Assembly (NCBI RefSeq): GCF_021353265.1
Contig: NZ_JAJTWU010000010.1
Location: 1 to 64,000 of the forward strand
DNA length: 64,000 nt
From: Pelomonas cellulosilytica
GTDB taxonomy: Bacteria; Pseudomonadota; Gammaproteobacteria; Burkholderiales; Burkholderiaceae_C
Direction of reading: 5' to 3'
Position 1 is the first letter of the stretch; every line of letters begins with the position of its first letter. The notes beneath the pieces are model-generated. The model had not been told where the DNA came from. It was given only the letters and a program-made list of their open reading frames with translations, and searched no databases. The position numbers were made by a program, and so were the translations under genes. Shown in pieces: positions 42,541 through 51,508 of the stretch.

Positions 42541-45500
42541 ATGACCGATCTCGCCGCACATCACAAGGCGCTGGCCGAGTACCGACCGACCCACAAGGTC
42601 CGTTTCGTCACCGCCGCCAGCCTGTTCGACGGGCACGACGCCGCCATCAACATCATGCGGCGCATCCTTCAGAACATGGGCGCCGAGGTCATCCACCTCG
42701 GGCACAACCGCTCGGTGGACGAGGTCGTCACCGCAGCGCTGCAGGAGGATGCGCAGGGCATCGCCATCAGCAGCTACCAGGGCGGCCACGTCGAATACTT
42801 CAAGTACATGGTGGAGCTGCTGCAACAGCGCGGCGGCGCACACATCCAGGTCTTCGGCGGCGGCGGCGGCGTCATCGTGCCGGCCGAGATCGGCGAGCTG
42901 GCCCGCATCGGCGTGCGCATCTTCAGCCCCGAGGACGGGCAGCGCATGGGCCTGCAGGGCATGATCGGCGAGATGGTCATGAAGGCCGACCAGGACTTCA
43001 GCGTGCACGCTCCGAAGGATCTGGCGGCCATCACCGGCCACACAGAGTCGGCCTGGCGCGCGCTGGCGCAACTGCTGACAGCGCTGGAAAACGGCAGGGC
43101 TGATGGCGCCCTGATCGACACGCTGCGCATCCGGGCGAAAAACATCCAGACGCCCGTGCTCGGCATCACCGGCACCGGCGGCGCCGGCAAGTCCAGCCTG
43201 ACCGACGAACTCATCCGCCGGCTGCGGCTGGACCAGGACGACAGCCTGCGCGTGGCGCTGATCTCCATCGACCCGTCGCGGCGCAAGAGCGGCGGCGCTC
43301 TGCTCGGCGACCGCATCCGCATGAACGCCATCAGCCCGTGGTCGCAAGGCCCCCGTGTCTTCATGCGCTCGCTGGCCACGCGCGATTTCGGCAGCGAAAT
43401 CTCGCCGGCGCTGCCGGACGTCATCGCCGCCGCCAAGGCTGCCGGCTTCGACCTCGTCATCGTCGAGACCTCCGGCATCGGCCAGGGAGATGCGGCCATC
43501 GTGCCGCTGGTGGATGTGCCGATGTACGTCATGACGCCCGAGTTCGGCGCCGCCAGCCAGCTCGAGAAGATCGACATGCTGGACTTCGCCGAATTCGTCG
43601 CCATCAACAAATTCGACCGCAAGGGCGCACTCGACGCGCTGCGCGACGTCTCGAAGCAAGTGCAGCGAAACCGCGAGGCCTTCGGCAAGTCGCCCGACAC
43701 GATGCCGGTGTTCGGCACGATAGCCAGCCGCTTCAACGACGACGGCGTGACCGCGCTGTACCAGGCGCTGCGGGAACGCCTTGGCGCGCTCGGCCTGAAG
43801 CTGGCCGACGGCCGGCTGCCGCGCGTCAGCACGCGTCACAGCACGCACCAGACCCCCATCGTGCCGCCCAACCGTGTGCGCTATCTAGCCGACATCAGCG
43901 AGACCGTGCGCGGTTACAAGGCGCGTGCGCGCCGGCAGGCAGCCCTCGCTCGCGAGATCCAGCAGCTCGAAGCCAGCCGCGCGATGCTGGAGGCGGCCAA
44001 CCCTGACAAGCAGGGCGCTCGCATCGCGCTGGCCGACCTGGCCGACCAACGCCGCGCCAAGCTGGACAGCGACGCACGCCAGTTGCTGAACGCCTGGCCC
44101 GGCATGGTCAAGGCCTACGCCGGCGACGAGTACGTCGTGAAGATCCGCCCGAACATGCCCGATGAAAGGGAAATCCGCACGGCGCTCGTCACGCGTAGCC
44201 TGTCCGGCACCAAGATCCGCAAAGTCGTGCTGCCAACCTTCGAATGCCACGGCGAGCTACTGAAGTGGCTGATGCTGGAGAACGTGCCCGGCAGCTTCCC
44301 GTACGCGGCCGGCGTGTTCGCGTTCAAGCGCGAGGGCGAGGACCCGACGCGCATGTTCGCGGGCGAGGGCGACGCGTTCCGCACCAACCGCCGTTTCAAG
44401 CTGGTCAGCGAAGGCATGCCCGCCAAGCGCCTGTCCACCGCGTTCGACTCGGTGACGCTGTACGGCGCCGACCCCGCGCCGCGGCCGGACATCTACGGCA
44501 AGGTCGGCAACAGCGGTGTCAGTATCGCGACGCTTGACGACATGAAGGTGCTGTACGACGGTTTCGACCTGTGCTCGCCGAGTACCAGCGTGTCGATGAC
44601 GATCAATGGTCCGGCGCCCACGATCCTGGCGATGTTTATGAACACCGCCATAGACCAGAACCTGGCGAAGTTCCGCACTGACAACGGCCGTGAGCCGACG
44701 GCCGACGAAGCCGCCAAGATCAAGAACTGGGTGCTGGCCAACGTGCGCGGCACCGTGCAGGCCGACATCCTGAAAGAAGACCAGGGACAGAACACCTGCA
44801 TCTTCTCGACCGAGTTCAGCCTGAAGGTCATGGGCGACATCGCCGAGTTCTTCGTGCATCACAGCGTGCGCAACTTCTACTCGGTGAGCATCTCGGGCTA
44901 TCACATCGCCGAGGCCGGCGCGAACCCGATCAGCCAGCTCGCGCTGACGCTGTCCAACGGCTTCACGTTCGTGGAGGCCTACCTCGCGCGCGGTATGCAT
45001 ATCGACGACTTCGCGCCCAACCTGTCGTTCTTCTTCAGCAACGGCATGGACCCGGAGTACACCGTGCTCGGTCGCGTCGCGCGGCGCATCTGGGCCGTCG
45101 CGATGCGCGACCGCTACGGCGCCAACGAGCGCTCGCAGAAGCTGAAGTACCACGTGCAGACCTCGGGCCGCAGCCTGCATGCGCAGGAGATTGCGTTCAA
45201 CGACATCCGCACGACGCTGCAGGCGCTGATCGCGGTCTACGACAACTGCAACTCGCTGCACACCAACGCCTTCGACGAGGCGATCACGACGCCGACCGAG
45301 GACAGCGTGCGCCGCGCGATGGCCATCCAGCTCATCATCAACCGCGAGTGGGGACTGGCGAGGAACGAGAACCCGTCGCAGGGCGCCTTCATCATCGATG
45401 AGCTGACCGAGCTGGTCGAGGAGGCTGTGCTGCAGGAGTTCGAGCGCCTCAGCGAACGCGGCGGCGTACTGGGTGCGATGGAGACCGGTTATCAGCGAGG

Positions 45501-45846
45501 CCGCATCCAGGAGGAAAGCCTCCACTACGAGACGCTGAAGCACACCGGCGAATACCCCATCATCGGCGTCAACACCTTCCGCAATCCGCACGGCGATCCG
45601 GTGCCGGAGCACATCGAGCTGGCCCGCTCGAGCGAGGAGGAGAAGCAGTCGCAGCTCACCCGCCTCGCGGATTTCCATGCGCGCCACGCCGCCGAGGCAC
45701 CCGCGATGCTGGCGCGGCTGCGGCAGGCCGTCATCGAGAACCGCAACGTCTTTGACGTGCTGATGGACGCCGTGCGAGTGTGCTCCCTGGGCCAGATCAC
45801 GAATGCCCTGTTCGAGGTGGGCGGGCAGTACCGGCGGAGCATGTAA
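42541..45846 (+). CDS. icmF: Fused isobutyryl-CoA mutase (IcmF)
   Basis: A 1101-residue single-chain adenosylcobalamin mutase with its own G-protein chaperone. The N-terminal B12 domain has the lower-ligand motif [14 protein letters not shown] with His32. A MeaB-like GTPase follows (P-loop GTGGAGKSS, 211-219, and NKFDRK). The C-terminal half is the TIM-barrel mutase subunit. It interconverts isobutyryl-CoA and n-butyryl-CoA, and IcmF enzymes also act on isovaleryl-CoA and pivalyl-CoA. AAGGAG precedes the ATG. It is unrelated to the type VI secretion protein of the same name. A shared operator links it to ivd. Confidence 0.96.
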   Translation: MTDLAAHHKALAEYRPTHKVRFVTAASLFDGHDAAINIMRRILQNMGAEVIHLGHNRSVDEVVTAALQEDAQGIAISSYQGGHVEYFKYMVELLQQRGGAHIQVFGGGGGVIVPAEIGELARIGVRIFSPEDGQRMGLQGMIGEMVMKADQDFSVHAPKDLAAITGHTESAWRALAQLLTALENGRADGALIDTLRIRAKNIQTPVLGITGTGGAGKSSLTDELIRRLRLDQDDSLRVALISIDPSRRKSGGALLGDRIRMNAISPWSQGPRVFMRSLATRDFGSEISPALPDVIAAAKAAGFDLVIVETSGIGQGDAAIVPLVDVPMYVMTPEFGAASQLEKIDMLDFAEFVAINKFDRKGALDALRDVSKQVQRNREAFGKSPDTMPVFGTIASRFNDDGVTALYQALRERLGALGLKLADGRLPRVSTRHSTHQTPIVPPNRVRYLADISETVRGYKARARRQAALAREIQQLEASRAMLEAANPDKQGARIALADLADQRRAKLDSDARQLLNAWPGMVKAYAGDEYVVKIRPNMPDEREIRTALVTRSLSGTKIRKVVLPTFECHGELLKWLMLENVPGSFPYAAGVFAFKREGEDPTRMFAGEGDAFRTNRRFKLVSEGMPAKRLSTAFDSVTLYGADPAPRPDIYGKVGNSGVSIATLDDMKVLYDGFDLCSPSTSVSMTINGPAPTILAMFMNTAIDQNLAKFRTDNGREPTADEAAKIKNWVLANVRGTVQADILKEDQGQNTCIFSTEFSLKVMGDIAEFFVHHSVRNFYSVSISGYHIAEAGANPISQLALTLSNGFTFVEAYLARGMHIDDFAPNLSFFFSNGMDPEYTVLGRVARRIWAVAMRDRYGANERSQKLKYHVQTSGRSLHAQEIAFNDIRTTLQALIAVYDNCNSLHTNAFDEAITTPTEDSVRRAMAIQLIINREWGLARNENPSQGAFIIDELTELVEEAVLQEFERLSERGGVLGAMETGYQRGRIQEESLHYETLKHTGEYPIIGVNTFRNPHGDPVPEHIELARSSEEEKQSQLTRLADFHARHAAEAPAMLARLRQAVIENRNVFDVLMDAVRVCSLGQITNALFEVGGQYRRSM

Positions 45847-45883
45847 CCTTGCCAATTGAGCGCTTGACGCTCAAATTGCAAGG
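45847..45883. promoter_or_regulatory. 37-nt inverted repeat before the DUF4143 ATPase remnant
   Basis: CCTTGCCAATTGAGCG and CGCTCAAATTGCAAGG are inverted copies around CTTGA, matching at about 15 of 16 positions. It starts directly at the icmF stop and ends at the GTG of the ATPase remnant, so it covers the ribosome-site region of the latter. It has no T-run and so is not a standard terminator. An operator or mRNA hairpin is likely. Confidence 0.65.
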
Positions 45884-46990
45884 GTGATTGACCGCCGCAC
45901 GCAGGCTCAGCTCGACAAGCGCCTGGCGCGATCCCCCGCGGTGCTGTTGCTCGGCCCACGCCGGGTCGGCAAGAGCACGCTGGCCCAGGCCGTGGCCGCC
46001 AGCCGTCCCGGTGCGGTAATGCTCGATCTGGAGCGCGCCTCGGACCGCGCCCAACTGGCGGAACCCGAGTTCTTCTTCGCCCGACACCGAGACCAACTCG
46101 TCGTGCTGGATGAAGTGCAGCTCATGCCGGAGTTGTTCAGCGCGCTACGCCCTGAGATCGATGGCGCCCGGCGGCCAAGCCGCTTCCTGCTGCTGGGATC
46201 GGCCTCCGGAGAGCTGCTGCAGCAGAGCGAGAGCCTGGCAGGCCGCATCAGCTACCTGCAACTTCCCCCCCGTTCTGGCGCTGGAGCAGCCCGACGACCT
46301 CGGCACGCTACAGCAGTTGTGGCTGCGCGGCGGTTTCCCGCTGAGCCTGCTGGCTGCCGATGAGGTCGACTCCTTTGCGTGGCAGCGCGACTTCATCGAG
46401 AGCTTCCTGCTGCGCGACCTGGCGCAGATGGGCGTCAAGGTCGCCGCCGAGAGCCTGCAACGTTTCTGGCGCATGCAGGCGCCACGACCGTGGCGCGCTA
46501 GCTCGACACCCTTGTGGACGCGCTGATGCTGCGCCGCCTAAAGCCCGTGCTGCCCAACCTCGGCAAGTGGCTCGTCAAGTCGCCCAAGGTCTACGTGCGC
46601 GACAGCGGCCTGGTGCATGCACTGCTTGGCCTGCAGGACCTGGACGCGCTGCAAGGCCACCCCATCGTCGGTGCGTCGTGGGAAGGCTTCGTCGTCGAGC
46701 AGGTCGCCACGGCCGTGGCCGAGGCGATGCCGGACGCGCAGCTGGGCTACTACCGCGCGGCGGCCGGCACGGAGCTGGACATCGTCATCGAGCGGGGCAG
46801 CCGGCGCCTAGGGCTGGAGGTCAAGTTCTCCGCGGCCCCGCAGGTGGGCAGGGGCTTCTGGCAGGCACTGGCCGATCTCCAGCCGGAGCGCTCTGCCGTC
46901 GTCGCGCCGGTGGCGCGCCGCTATCCGCTCAAGGACGGCGTGGAGGTGCTGCCCGTACGCGACGTCATGGCGTGGCTTGTGGCCGGCTAA
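45884..46990 (+). pseudogene. Decayed AAA ATPase with DUF4143 domain
   Basis: Three reading-frame pieces together cover an ATP-binding DUF4143 protein. Piece 1 (from GTG 45884) has the P-loop GPRRVGKST and Walker B LVVLDEVQ. A C7 run at 46265-46271 shifts the frame to piece 2 (LGTLQQLWLRGGFPLSLL, RDLAQMGVKV, RFWRMQA). Near 46480 some 20 codons of the family sequence are missing, and the frame returns; TAG at 46499-46501 replaces the Tyr expected in TVARYLDTLVDAL. Piece 3 (to 46990) has SPKVYVRDSGLVHALLG and the nuclease-like end TELDIVIERG, GLEVKF. One frameshift, one deletion and one nonsense change make a functional product unlikely. Confidence 0.88.
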
Positions 46991-47976
46991 CGCGACTGGA
47001 TCGCCTGCATCGCCGCCTTCACGCGCTGCAGCATCGGCGACGGCTCGGTTACCTTGGCGTCGAACGGATGCAGCCGCTGGCCGCCGACGCTGGCCATGAT
47101 GCGGCGCACGTACATCCGCGTTTCGGCATAGGGCGGCACGCCCAGGTAGCGGTCCACCGCCTTTTCGCCGGCGTTGTAGGCGGCCAGCGCCAGCTGCACG
47201 TCGCCCTCGAAGTACGCCAGCAACCAGCGCAGGTAGGCCATGCCGCCGCGGATGTTCTGCGACGGGTCGCGCAGCCGCACGACGTTGAAGCGCGCGGCCG
47301 TCTCGGGGATGAGCTGCATCAGCCCCTGCGCGCGCTTGGGCGACTCGGCCAGCGGGTCGAAGTTGGATTCCTGCGCCATGACGGCCAGCACCAGCGCTGG
47401 CGACAGCTGGTACTCAGGCGCCACCAGCTTCACGTAATTGACGATGGCCGGCGGCGCGCTTGCCGGCAGCGGCAGCGTGGCCCACAGCGACAACGCCGGC
47501 TTGACGCCACGTGACGGTGGAGGCGCCGGAGCCACGGCCACGGGCGGATCCGTCTCTGGGGGACGCAGGCAGGGCGGCGGGTCTCCCAGCGGCGTGCCGC
47601 CCATCCTGTCGAGCATGTTCTGCGCCTGTTCCATGCCCTGCTCCGCCGCGGCGGCGAACAGGTGGGCCGCCTCGGCATCGTTGCGCTGGATGCCGCGGGC
47701 GTTGGTCAGCATCCAGCCGAGGCTGTACTGCGCCTCGGCGTCGCCGTAACGGGCTGCGCGGCAATAGAGCTTGGCGGCGGCCACCTCGTCGCGCTTGACG
47801 CCATCGCCATATTCCAGCGCCTTGGCCTCCTGACGCCAGCGCTCCACCTGGGCTGGCACGACCGGCCCCCGCTCGCCGGGCGGCATGGTGGGGCGCGGCA
47901 GCTGCTCCAGCGTCAGGCCGGGCACCTGCGCCTGGGCAATCAGCGGCGCGGCGAGCAGGATCAGCAGGGTTCTCAC
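46987..47976 (-). CDS. Lytic transglycosylase with Sel1-like repeats
   Basis: A 329-residue exported murein hydrolase. The signal peptide MRTLLILLAAPLIAQAQ is followed by Sel1-like repeats (AKLYCRAARYGDAEAQYSLG and AAHLFAAAAEQGMEQAQ), a proline-rich linker, and an SLT domain with catalytic Glu in MAQESNFDP, then AQGLMQLIPETA and ALAAYNAGE. It cuts glycan strands in the periplasm. The GTG at 47976 is preferred to the TTG at 47997 because it places the signal peptide correctly. Its stop overlaps the end of the DUF4143 remnant on the other strand. Confidence 0.9.
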   Translation of the reverse strand: MRTLLILLAAPLIAQAQVPGLTLEQLPRPTMPPGERGPVVPAQVERWRQEAKALEYGDGVKRDEVAAAKLYCRAARYGDAEAQYSLGWMLTNARGIQRNDAEAAHLFAAAAEQGMEQAQNMLDRMGGTPLGDPPPCLRPPETDPPVAVAPAPPPSRGVKPALSLWATLPLPASAPPAIVNYVKLVAPEYQLSPALVLAVMAQESNFDPLAESPKRAQGLMQLIPETAARFNVVRLRDPSQNIRGGMAYLRWLLAYFEGDVQLALAAYNAGEKAVDRYLGVPPYAETRMYVRRIMASVGGQRLHPFDAKVTEPSPMLQRVKAAMQAIQSR

Positions 47977-48024
47977 GGGCGACGAAGGGCTGGCCAAAAC
48001 GGCCGGCGAGTCTAGACTGCCTCC

Positions 48025-48621
48025 ATGCCCACGCTCGATCCCCGCATCGACGCCTACATCGCCGCAGCACCGGCCTTCGCTCAGCCGCTGTTGCAGCGCC
48101 TACGCAGCGACGTGCACGCCGCCTGCCCTGCCGTGGTGGAAACGATGAAGTGGAGCCGCCCGCACTTCATGCTCGACGACAAGCTGCTGTGCGGCATGTC
48201 GGCCTTCAAGGCGCACTGCGCCTTCGGCTTCTGGCGCCGCGAAGGAGGGATGGACGGCCAGTCCGGTGCGATGGGCGACTTCGGCCGCATCACCGGCAAT
48301 GCCGACCTGCCGGCCTCGACCGAGCTGCGCCGGCAGATCCAGGCCGCCGCCGCGCTGCTACAGGCGGGGGCGCCGCGGGCGCAGAAGCCCGGCCGCGAGC
48401 CGCGTGCGACGCTGCAGATGCCCGATGACTTCGCTGCCGCGCTCGGCCGCGTGGCCGCGGCGCAGCAGCACTACGACGCCTTCCCGCCCGGCAAGCAGCG
48501 CGACTATCTGGAATGGGTGCTGGAGGCCAAGCGCGAGGACACGCGCGCCAAGCGCATCGCGCAGGCGGTCGAGTGGCTGGCGCAGGGCAAGTCGCGGAAC
48601 TGGAAGTACGAGAACTGCTGA
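48025..48621 (+). CDS. YdeI/DUF1801 family protein
   Basis: A 198-residue cytoplasmic protein. The N-terminal DUF1801 domain (PRIDAYIAAAPAFAQPLLQR, then VVETMKWSRPHFML and AHCAFGFW) is followed by the YdeI-type C-terminal block (PDDFAAALG, FPPGKQRDYLEWVLEAKRED, WLAQGKSRNWKYENC). Members have been linked to antimicrobial peptide resistance, but the biochemical role is unknown. Confidence 0.87.
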   Translation: MPTLDPRIDAYIAAAPAFAQPLLQRLRSDVHAACPAVVETMKWSRPHFMLDDKLLCGMSAFKAHCAFGFWRREGGMDGQSGAMGDFGRITGNADLPASTELRRQIQAAAALLQAGAPRAQKPGREPRATLQMPDDFAAALGRVAAAQQHYDAFPPGKQRDYLEWVLEAKREDTRAKRIAQAVEWLAQGKSRNWKYENC

Positions 48622-48711
48622 ACGGCGACGGCCAGGCGCGATGATCGCGCTCCGAACGATGCCGCAACCGCGCCGAGCCAAGGCGCCGCCGCCACACCCC
48701 ACGCGCCACCG

Positions 48712-49833
48712 ATGCACCGCCGCCATTTGCTCGCCCTGACTGCCGCCGCTCTGATGCAGCCCCTTGCCCGTGCCGCCAATCCACCGCGCCGCCTGCACGT
48801 CGGCACTTACGCCCCGCAGGGCGAGGGCATCTACAGCTTCACCATCGGCCCGGACGGCGAGCTGACACCGGTTGGCCTGACAGCCAACCCCGGCAGCCCG
48901 AGCTGGCTGGTGGCCGACACGACGGCGCAGCGCGTCTACGCGGCCGAGGAAGGCGCCGACCATGTCGCCGTCTACGCTGCAGACGCCACCGGCCGGCTCG
49001 CGCTGCTGCAGCGCCTGCCCAGCGGCGGCCACGGCCCCGCGCAGATGTCGCTGGGCGCCGGTCGCCTGTGGGTGGCCAACTACAGCGACGGCCGCTTCGC
49101 CGCGCTGGCCATGCAGGGCGATGGCCGGCTAGGCGCCGCGCAGAGCTGGCTCGGTTGCCCCGAGGGCGCCTGCGGGCCGGACGCGTCTCAGGCCACGCGC
49201 CGGCCGCCCGGCAGCTTCGCGCTGGGAGGGCACGAGGGGCCGCACGCCCACATGATCGAGATCAGCCCCGACGGCCGCTGGCTACTGGGCACCGACCTCG
49301 GCCGCGACCGCCTGCTCGTCTGGCCGCTGACCGCCGAGATACCGATGGCGCCGCGCCATGCCGTCGCGCTGCCGCGCGGTGGCGGTCCGCGCCATTTCGT
49401 CTGCCACCCGACCCAGCCGGGCCTCGTCTACGTGCTGCAGGAGCAGGCGAGCCTGCTGGCGACCGTGGCCTTCAGCGACGACGGTGCACGGGTGCTGGAT
49501 GAGGTGTCGGTGCTGCCCGAAGGCTTTGCCGGCACGAGCCACGCGTCGGGCCTGCTGCTGGCGCCCGGCGGCCAGCATCTCTACGCCTTCAACCGGCTGC
49601 ACGACAGCCTGGCGGTCGTGTCGCTGGCGCAGCCGCGCGCACCGCGAGTAGTCGACCATCACTGGGTGCACGGCAGCTTCCCGCGCAGCGCCTGCCGGGT
49701 GGGCCGCCACCTGTATGTCTGCAACCAGCGCAGCGACCATCTCAGCCACTTCGACACCAGCCGCCCGGAAGCGCCCCGCTTCACCGGCCGCCAGACGCCG
49801 GTGCCAACGCCGGCCGGCGCCTGTGCGCTTTAG
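48712..49833 (+). CDS. Exported lactonase family (YkgB/Pgl-type beta-propeller) protein
   Basis: A 373-residue protein with a signal peptide (MHRRHLLALTAAALMQPLARA) carrying an N-terminal arginine pair. The body is a seven-bladed propeller as in 6-phosphogluconolactonase of the Pgl type (RRLHVGTYAPQGEGIYSF, GHEGPHAHMIEISPDGRWLL, then GPRHFVCHPTQPGLVYV). E. coli Pgl is cytoplasmic; export here argues for another lactone substrate. AGGCGCGATG-type spacing before the start is weak. Confidence 0.85.
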   Translation: MHRRHLLALTAAALMQPLARAANPPRRLHVGTYAPQGEGIYSFTIGPDGELTPVGLTANPGSPSWLVADTTAQRVYAAEEGADHVAVYAADATGRLALLQRLPSGGHGPAQMSLGAGRLWVANYSDGRFAALAMQGDGRLGAAQSWLGCPEGACGPDASQATRRPPGSFALGGHEGPHAHMIEISPDGRWLLGTDLGRDRLLVWPLTAEIPMAPRHAVALPRGGGPRHFVCHPTQPGLVYVLQEQASLLATVAFSDDGARVLDEVSVLPEGFAGTSHASGLLLAPGGQHLYAFNRLHDSLAVVSLAQPRAPRVVDHHWVHGSFPRSACRVGRHLYVCNQRSDHLSHFDTSRPEAPRFTGRQTPVPTPAGACAL

Positions 49834-49842
49834 ACTGGCCCG

Positions 49843-50307
49843 ATGAAGTACGCCGCCCTCGCCCTGCTCGCCGTCACGGCGCTGTCCCGCGCCGAACCCG
49901 TCGGTTCCGTCGACACCGCCTTCAAGCTCATCGGGCCGGACCACAAGATCGTTGTCGATGCCTACGACGACCCCAAGGTGCAGGGCGTCACCTGCTACGT
50001 GTCGCGTGCCAAGACGGGCGGCATCAGCGGCGCCATCGGCATCGCCGAGGACAAGGCCGAGGCCTCCATCGCCTGCCGCCAGGTCGGCCCCATCGCCATC
50101 GCGCAGCCGCTGGCGAAGCAGGAGGAGGTGTTCAACGAGCGCATCTCGCTGGTGTTCAAGAAGCTGCGCATCGTCCGGATGGTGGACCCGGCCCGCAACA
50201 CGCTGGTCTACCTGACCTACTCCGACCGGCTCATCGACGGCTCGCCGAAGAACAGCGTGACCGCCGTGCCGGTGCCGCGCGAGACGGCCATCCCGTTGAA
50301 GAAATGA
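49843..50307 (+). CDS. creA: CreA family protein
   Basis: A 154-residue exported protein with a short signal peptide (MKYAALALLAVTALSRA). VGSVDTAFKLIGPDHKIVVD, DPKVQGVTCYVSRAKTGG and VFNERISLVFKKLRIVRMVD match CreA, a conserved proteobacterial periplasmic protein of unknown function. Its stop overlaps the start of a degenerate GGDEF gene by 4 nt. Confidence 0.93.
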   Translation: MKYAALALLAVTALSRAEPVGSVDTAFKLIGPDHKIVVDAYDDPKVQGVTCYVSRAKTGGISGAIGIAEDKAEASIACRQVGPIAIAQPLAKQEEVFNERISLVFKKLRIVRMVDPARNTLVYLTYSDRLIDGSPKNSVTAVPVPRETAIPLKK

Positions 50308-51461
50308 GCTTCACCGAGGCCGTCTTCGCGCTGATGCCGATGCAGGCATTGGCCGCGGCCTTGGTGCTCATCACGTTGATCGGCTGGCGCGGCGAGAACG
50401 CCGGTGGCCGTTGGGCGCAAATCGGCATGACGGCGCTGGCGCTGGGGCTGGCACTGCTGCACCCTGACCTGGGCCCGCCGCGGCAGGCGTCGCCGCTGCT
50501 GCAGAGCCTGGGCTTTGGCTTCGTCAGCCTGGGCTTGTCGGCGCTGTGGCAGGGGCTGGGCCTGTGGCTCACACCGCGACCGGGCCAGCGGGCGATGGCG
50601 GCGGCGCCGGTCGCCGTGGCGGTGGGTCACCTCGTGCTGGCCGGCGACCATGGCGACGCCCAGGGGCTGGCGGATGCGCTGATCGGCGCGCAGCTGCTGT
50701 GGCTGGGCGTGGCGCTGACGCTGCCCGGCCGCAGCACCGTGCTGCACGGCCTGCACACGCGCCGCTGGCGGCTGCTAGGCCTGGCCGCCGTGGTACCGCT
50801 GCTGATGGCCATGCTGCTGCGGGCCGGCGCCACGCTGTGGGGCCAGCCTCATCCCTGGCCTGACCTGCTGCTGGCGCTGACCGGTCAGCTTGCGCTGTTG
50901 CTGGTGCTGCCCATGCTGCTGCTCGCGTGGCGCGGCCAGGCCGAGGCCGAGCTGGCCCGGCTCGCGCAGACCGATGGCCTGACCGGCCTCATCGACCGCG
51001 ACGCCTTCGCGAGGCGCTCGGTCGACCTCATCTCGATGGCCCGCCGCTACGACGAACCGCTGGCCCTCGTCGTCATGGAGCTGGACGACTTCGAGGCGCT
51101 GGCCACCGAACAGGGGCTGGACACCGCGGAACGCGCGCTCGCGCTGTTCGCCAGCTGCATCCAGGCCCAGATGCGCCTGGGCGACCTGGCCGGCCGCCTC
51201 GGCAACGAGCGGTTCGGCGTGCTGATGGCCCGCTGCCTGCCCGAGGGTCCGCGGGCGCTTGACGCGCGGCTGCGCCAGGCCGTCGCGCAGGGGGCACCGG
51301 GCGCGCTGGGGCTGCAGGTGTCATTCAGCGCCGGCTGGGCCCGGCTGCGGCCGGGAGACCGCGGCCTGCCTGACCTGCAACGCCGCGCCGAAACGGCGCT
51401 GTATGAAGCCCGCAGCGCCGGCAAGGGCCGGTTGATGGCCGAGCCCGGCCTCACCGACTGA
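50304..51461 (+). CDS. Membrane protein with degenerate GGDEF domain (GNERF)
   Basis: A 385-residue protein with about seven hydrophobic helices (residues 8-210) and a C-terminal GGDEF-fold domain. The signature reads GNERF at 300-304 and the metal-binding first Asp is replaced (MELDDFEAL in place of the usual DLDHFK form), so cyclase activity is probably lost. The fold is kept (LAQTDGLTGLIDRDAF). It may sense GTP or bind partners. The ATG overlaps the creA stop (ATGA), coupling the two. Confidence 0.85.
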   Translation: MSFTEAVFALMPMQALAAALVLITLIGWRGENAGGRWAQIGMTALALGLALLHPDLGPPRQASPLLQSLGFGFVSLGLSALWQGLGLWLTPRPGQRAMAAAPVAVAVGHLVLAGDHGDAQGLADALIGAQLLWLGVALTLPGRSTVLHGLHTRRWRLLGLAAVVPLLMAMLLRAGATLWGQPHPWPDLLLALTGQLALLLVLPMLLLAWRGQAEAELARLAQTDGLTGLIDRDAFARRSVDLISMARRYDEPLALVVMELDDFEALATEQGLDTAERALALFASCIQAQMRLGDLAGRLGNERFGVLMARCLPEGPRALDARLRQAVAQGAPGALGLQVSFSAGWARLRPGDRGLPDLQRRAETALYEARSAGKGRLMAEPGLTD

Positions 51462-51508
51462 CGCCGTCGAGATCGCCGCCGTGGCACCATGGCCCACGGA
51501 GGTGCCGC

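Noticed and set aside
42541-45846. Type VI secretion IcmF
   Set aside because: The protein has B12-binding, MeaB-like and mutase domains; only the name is shared.
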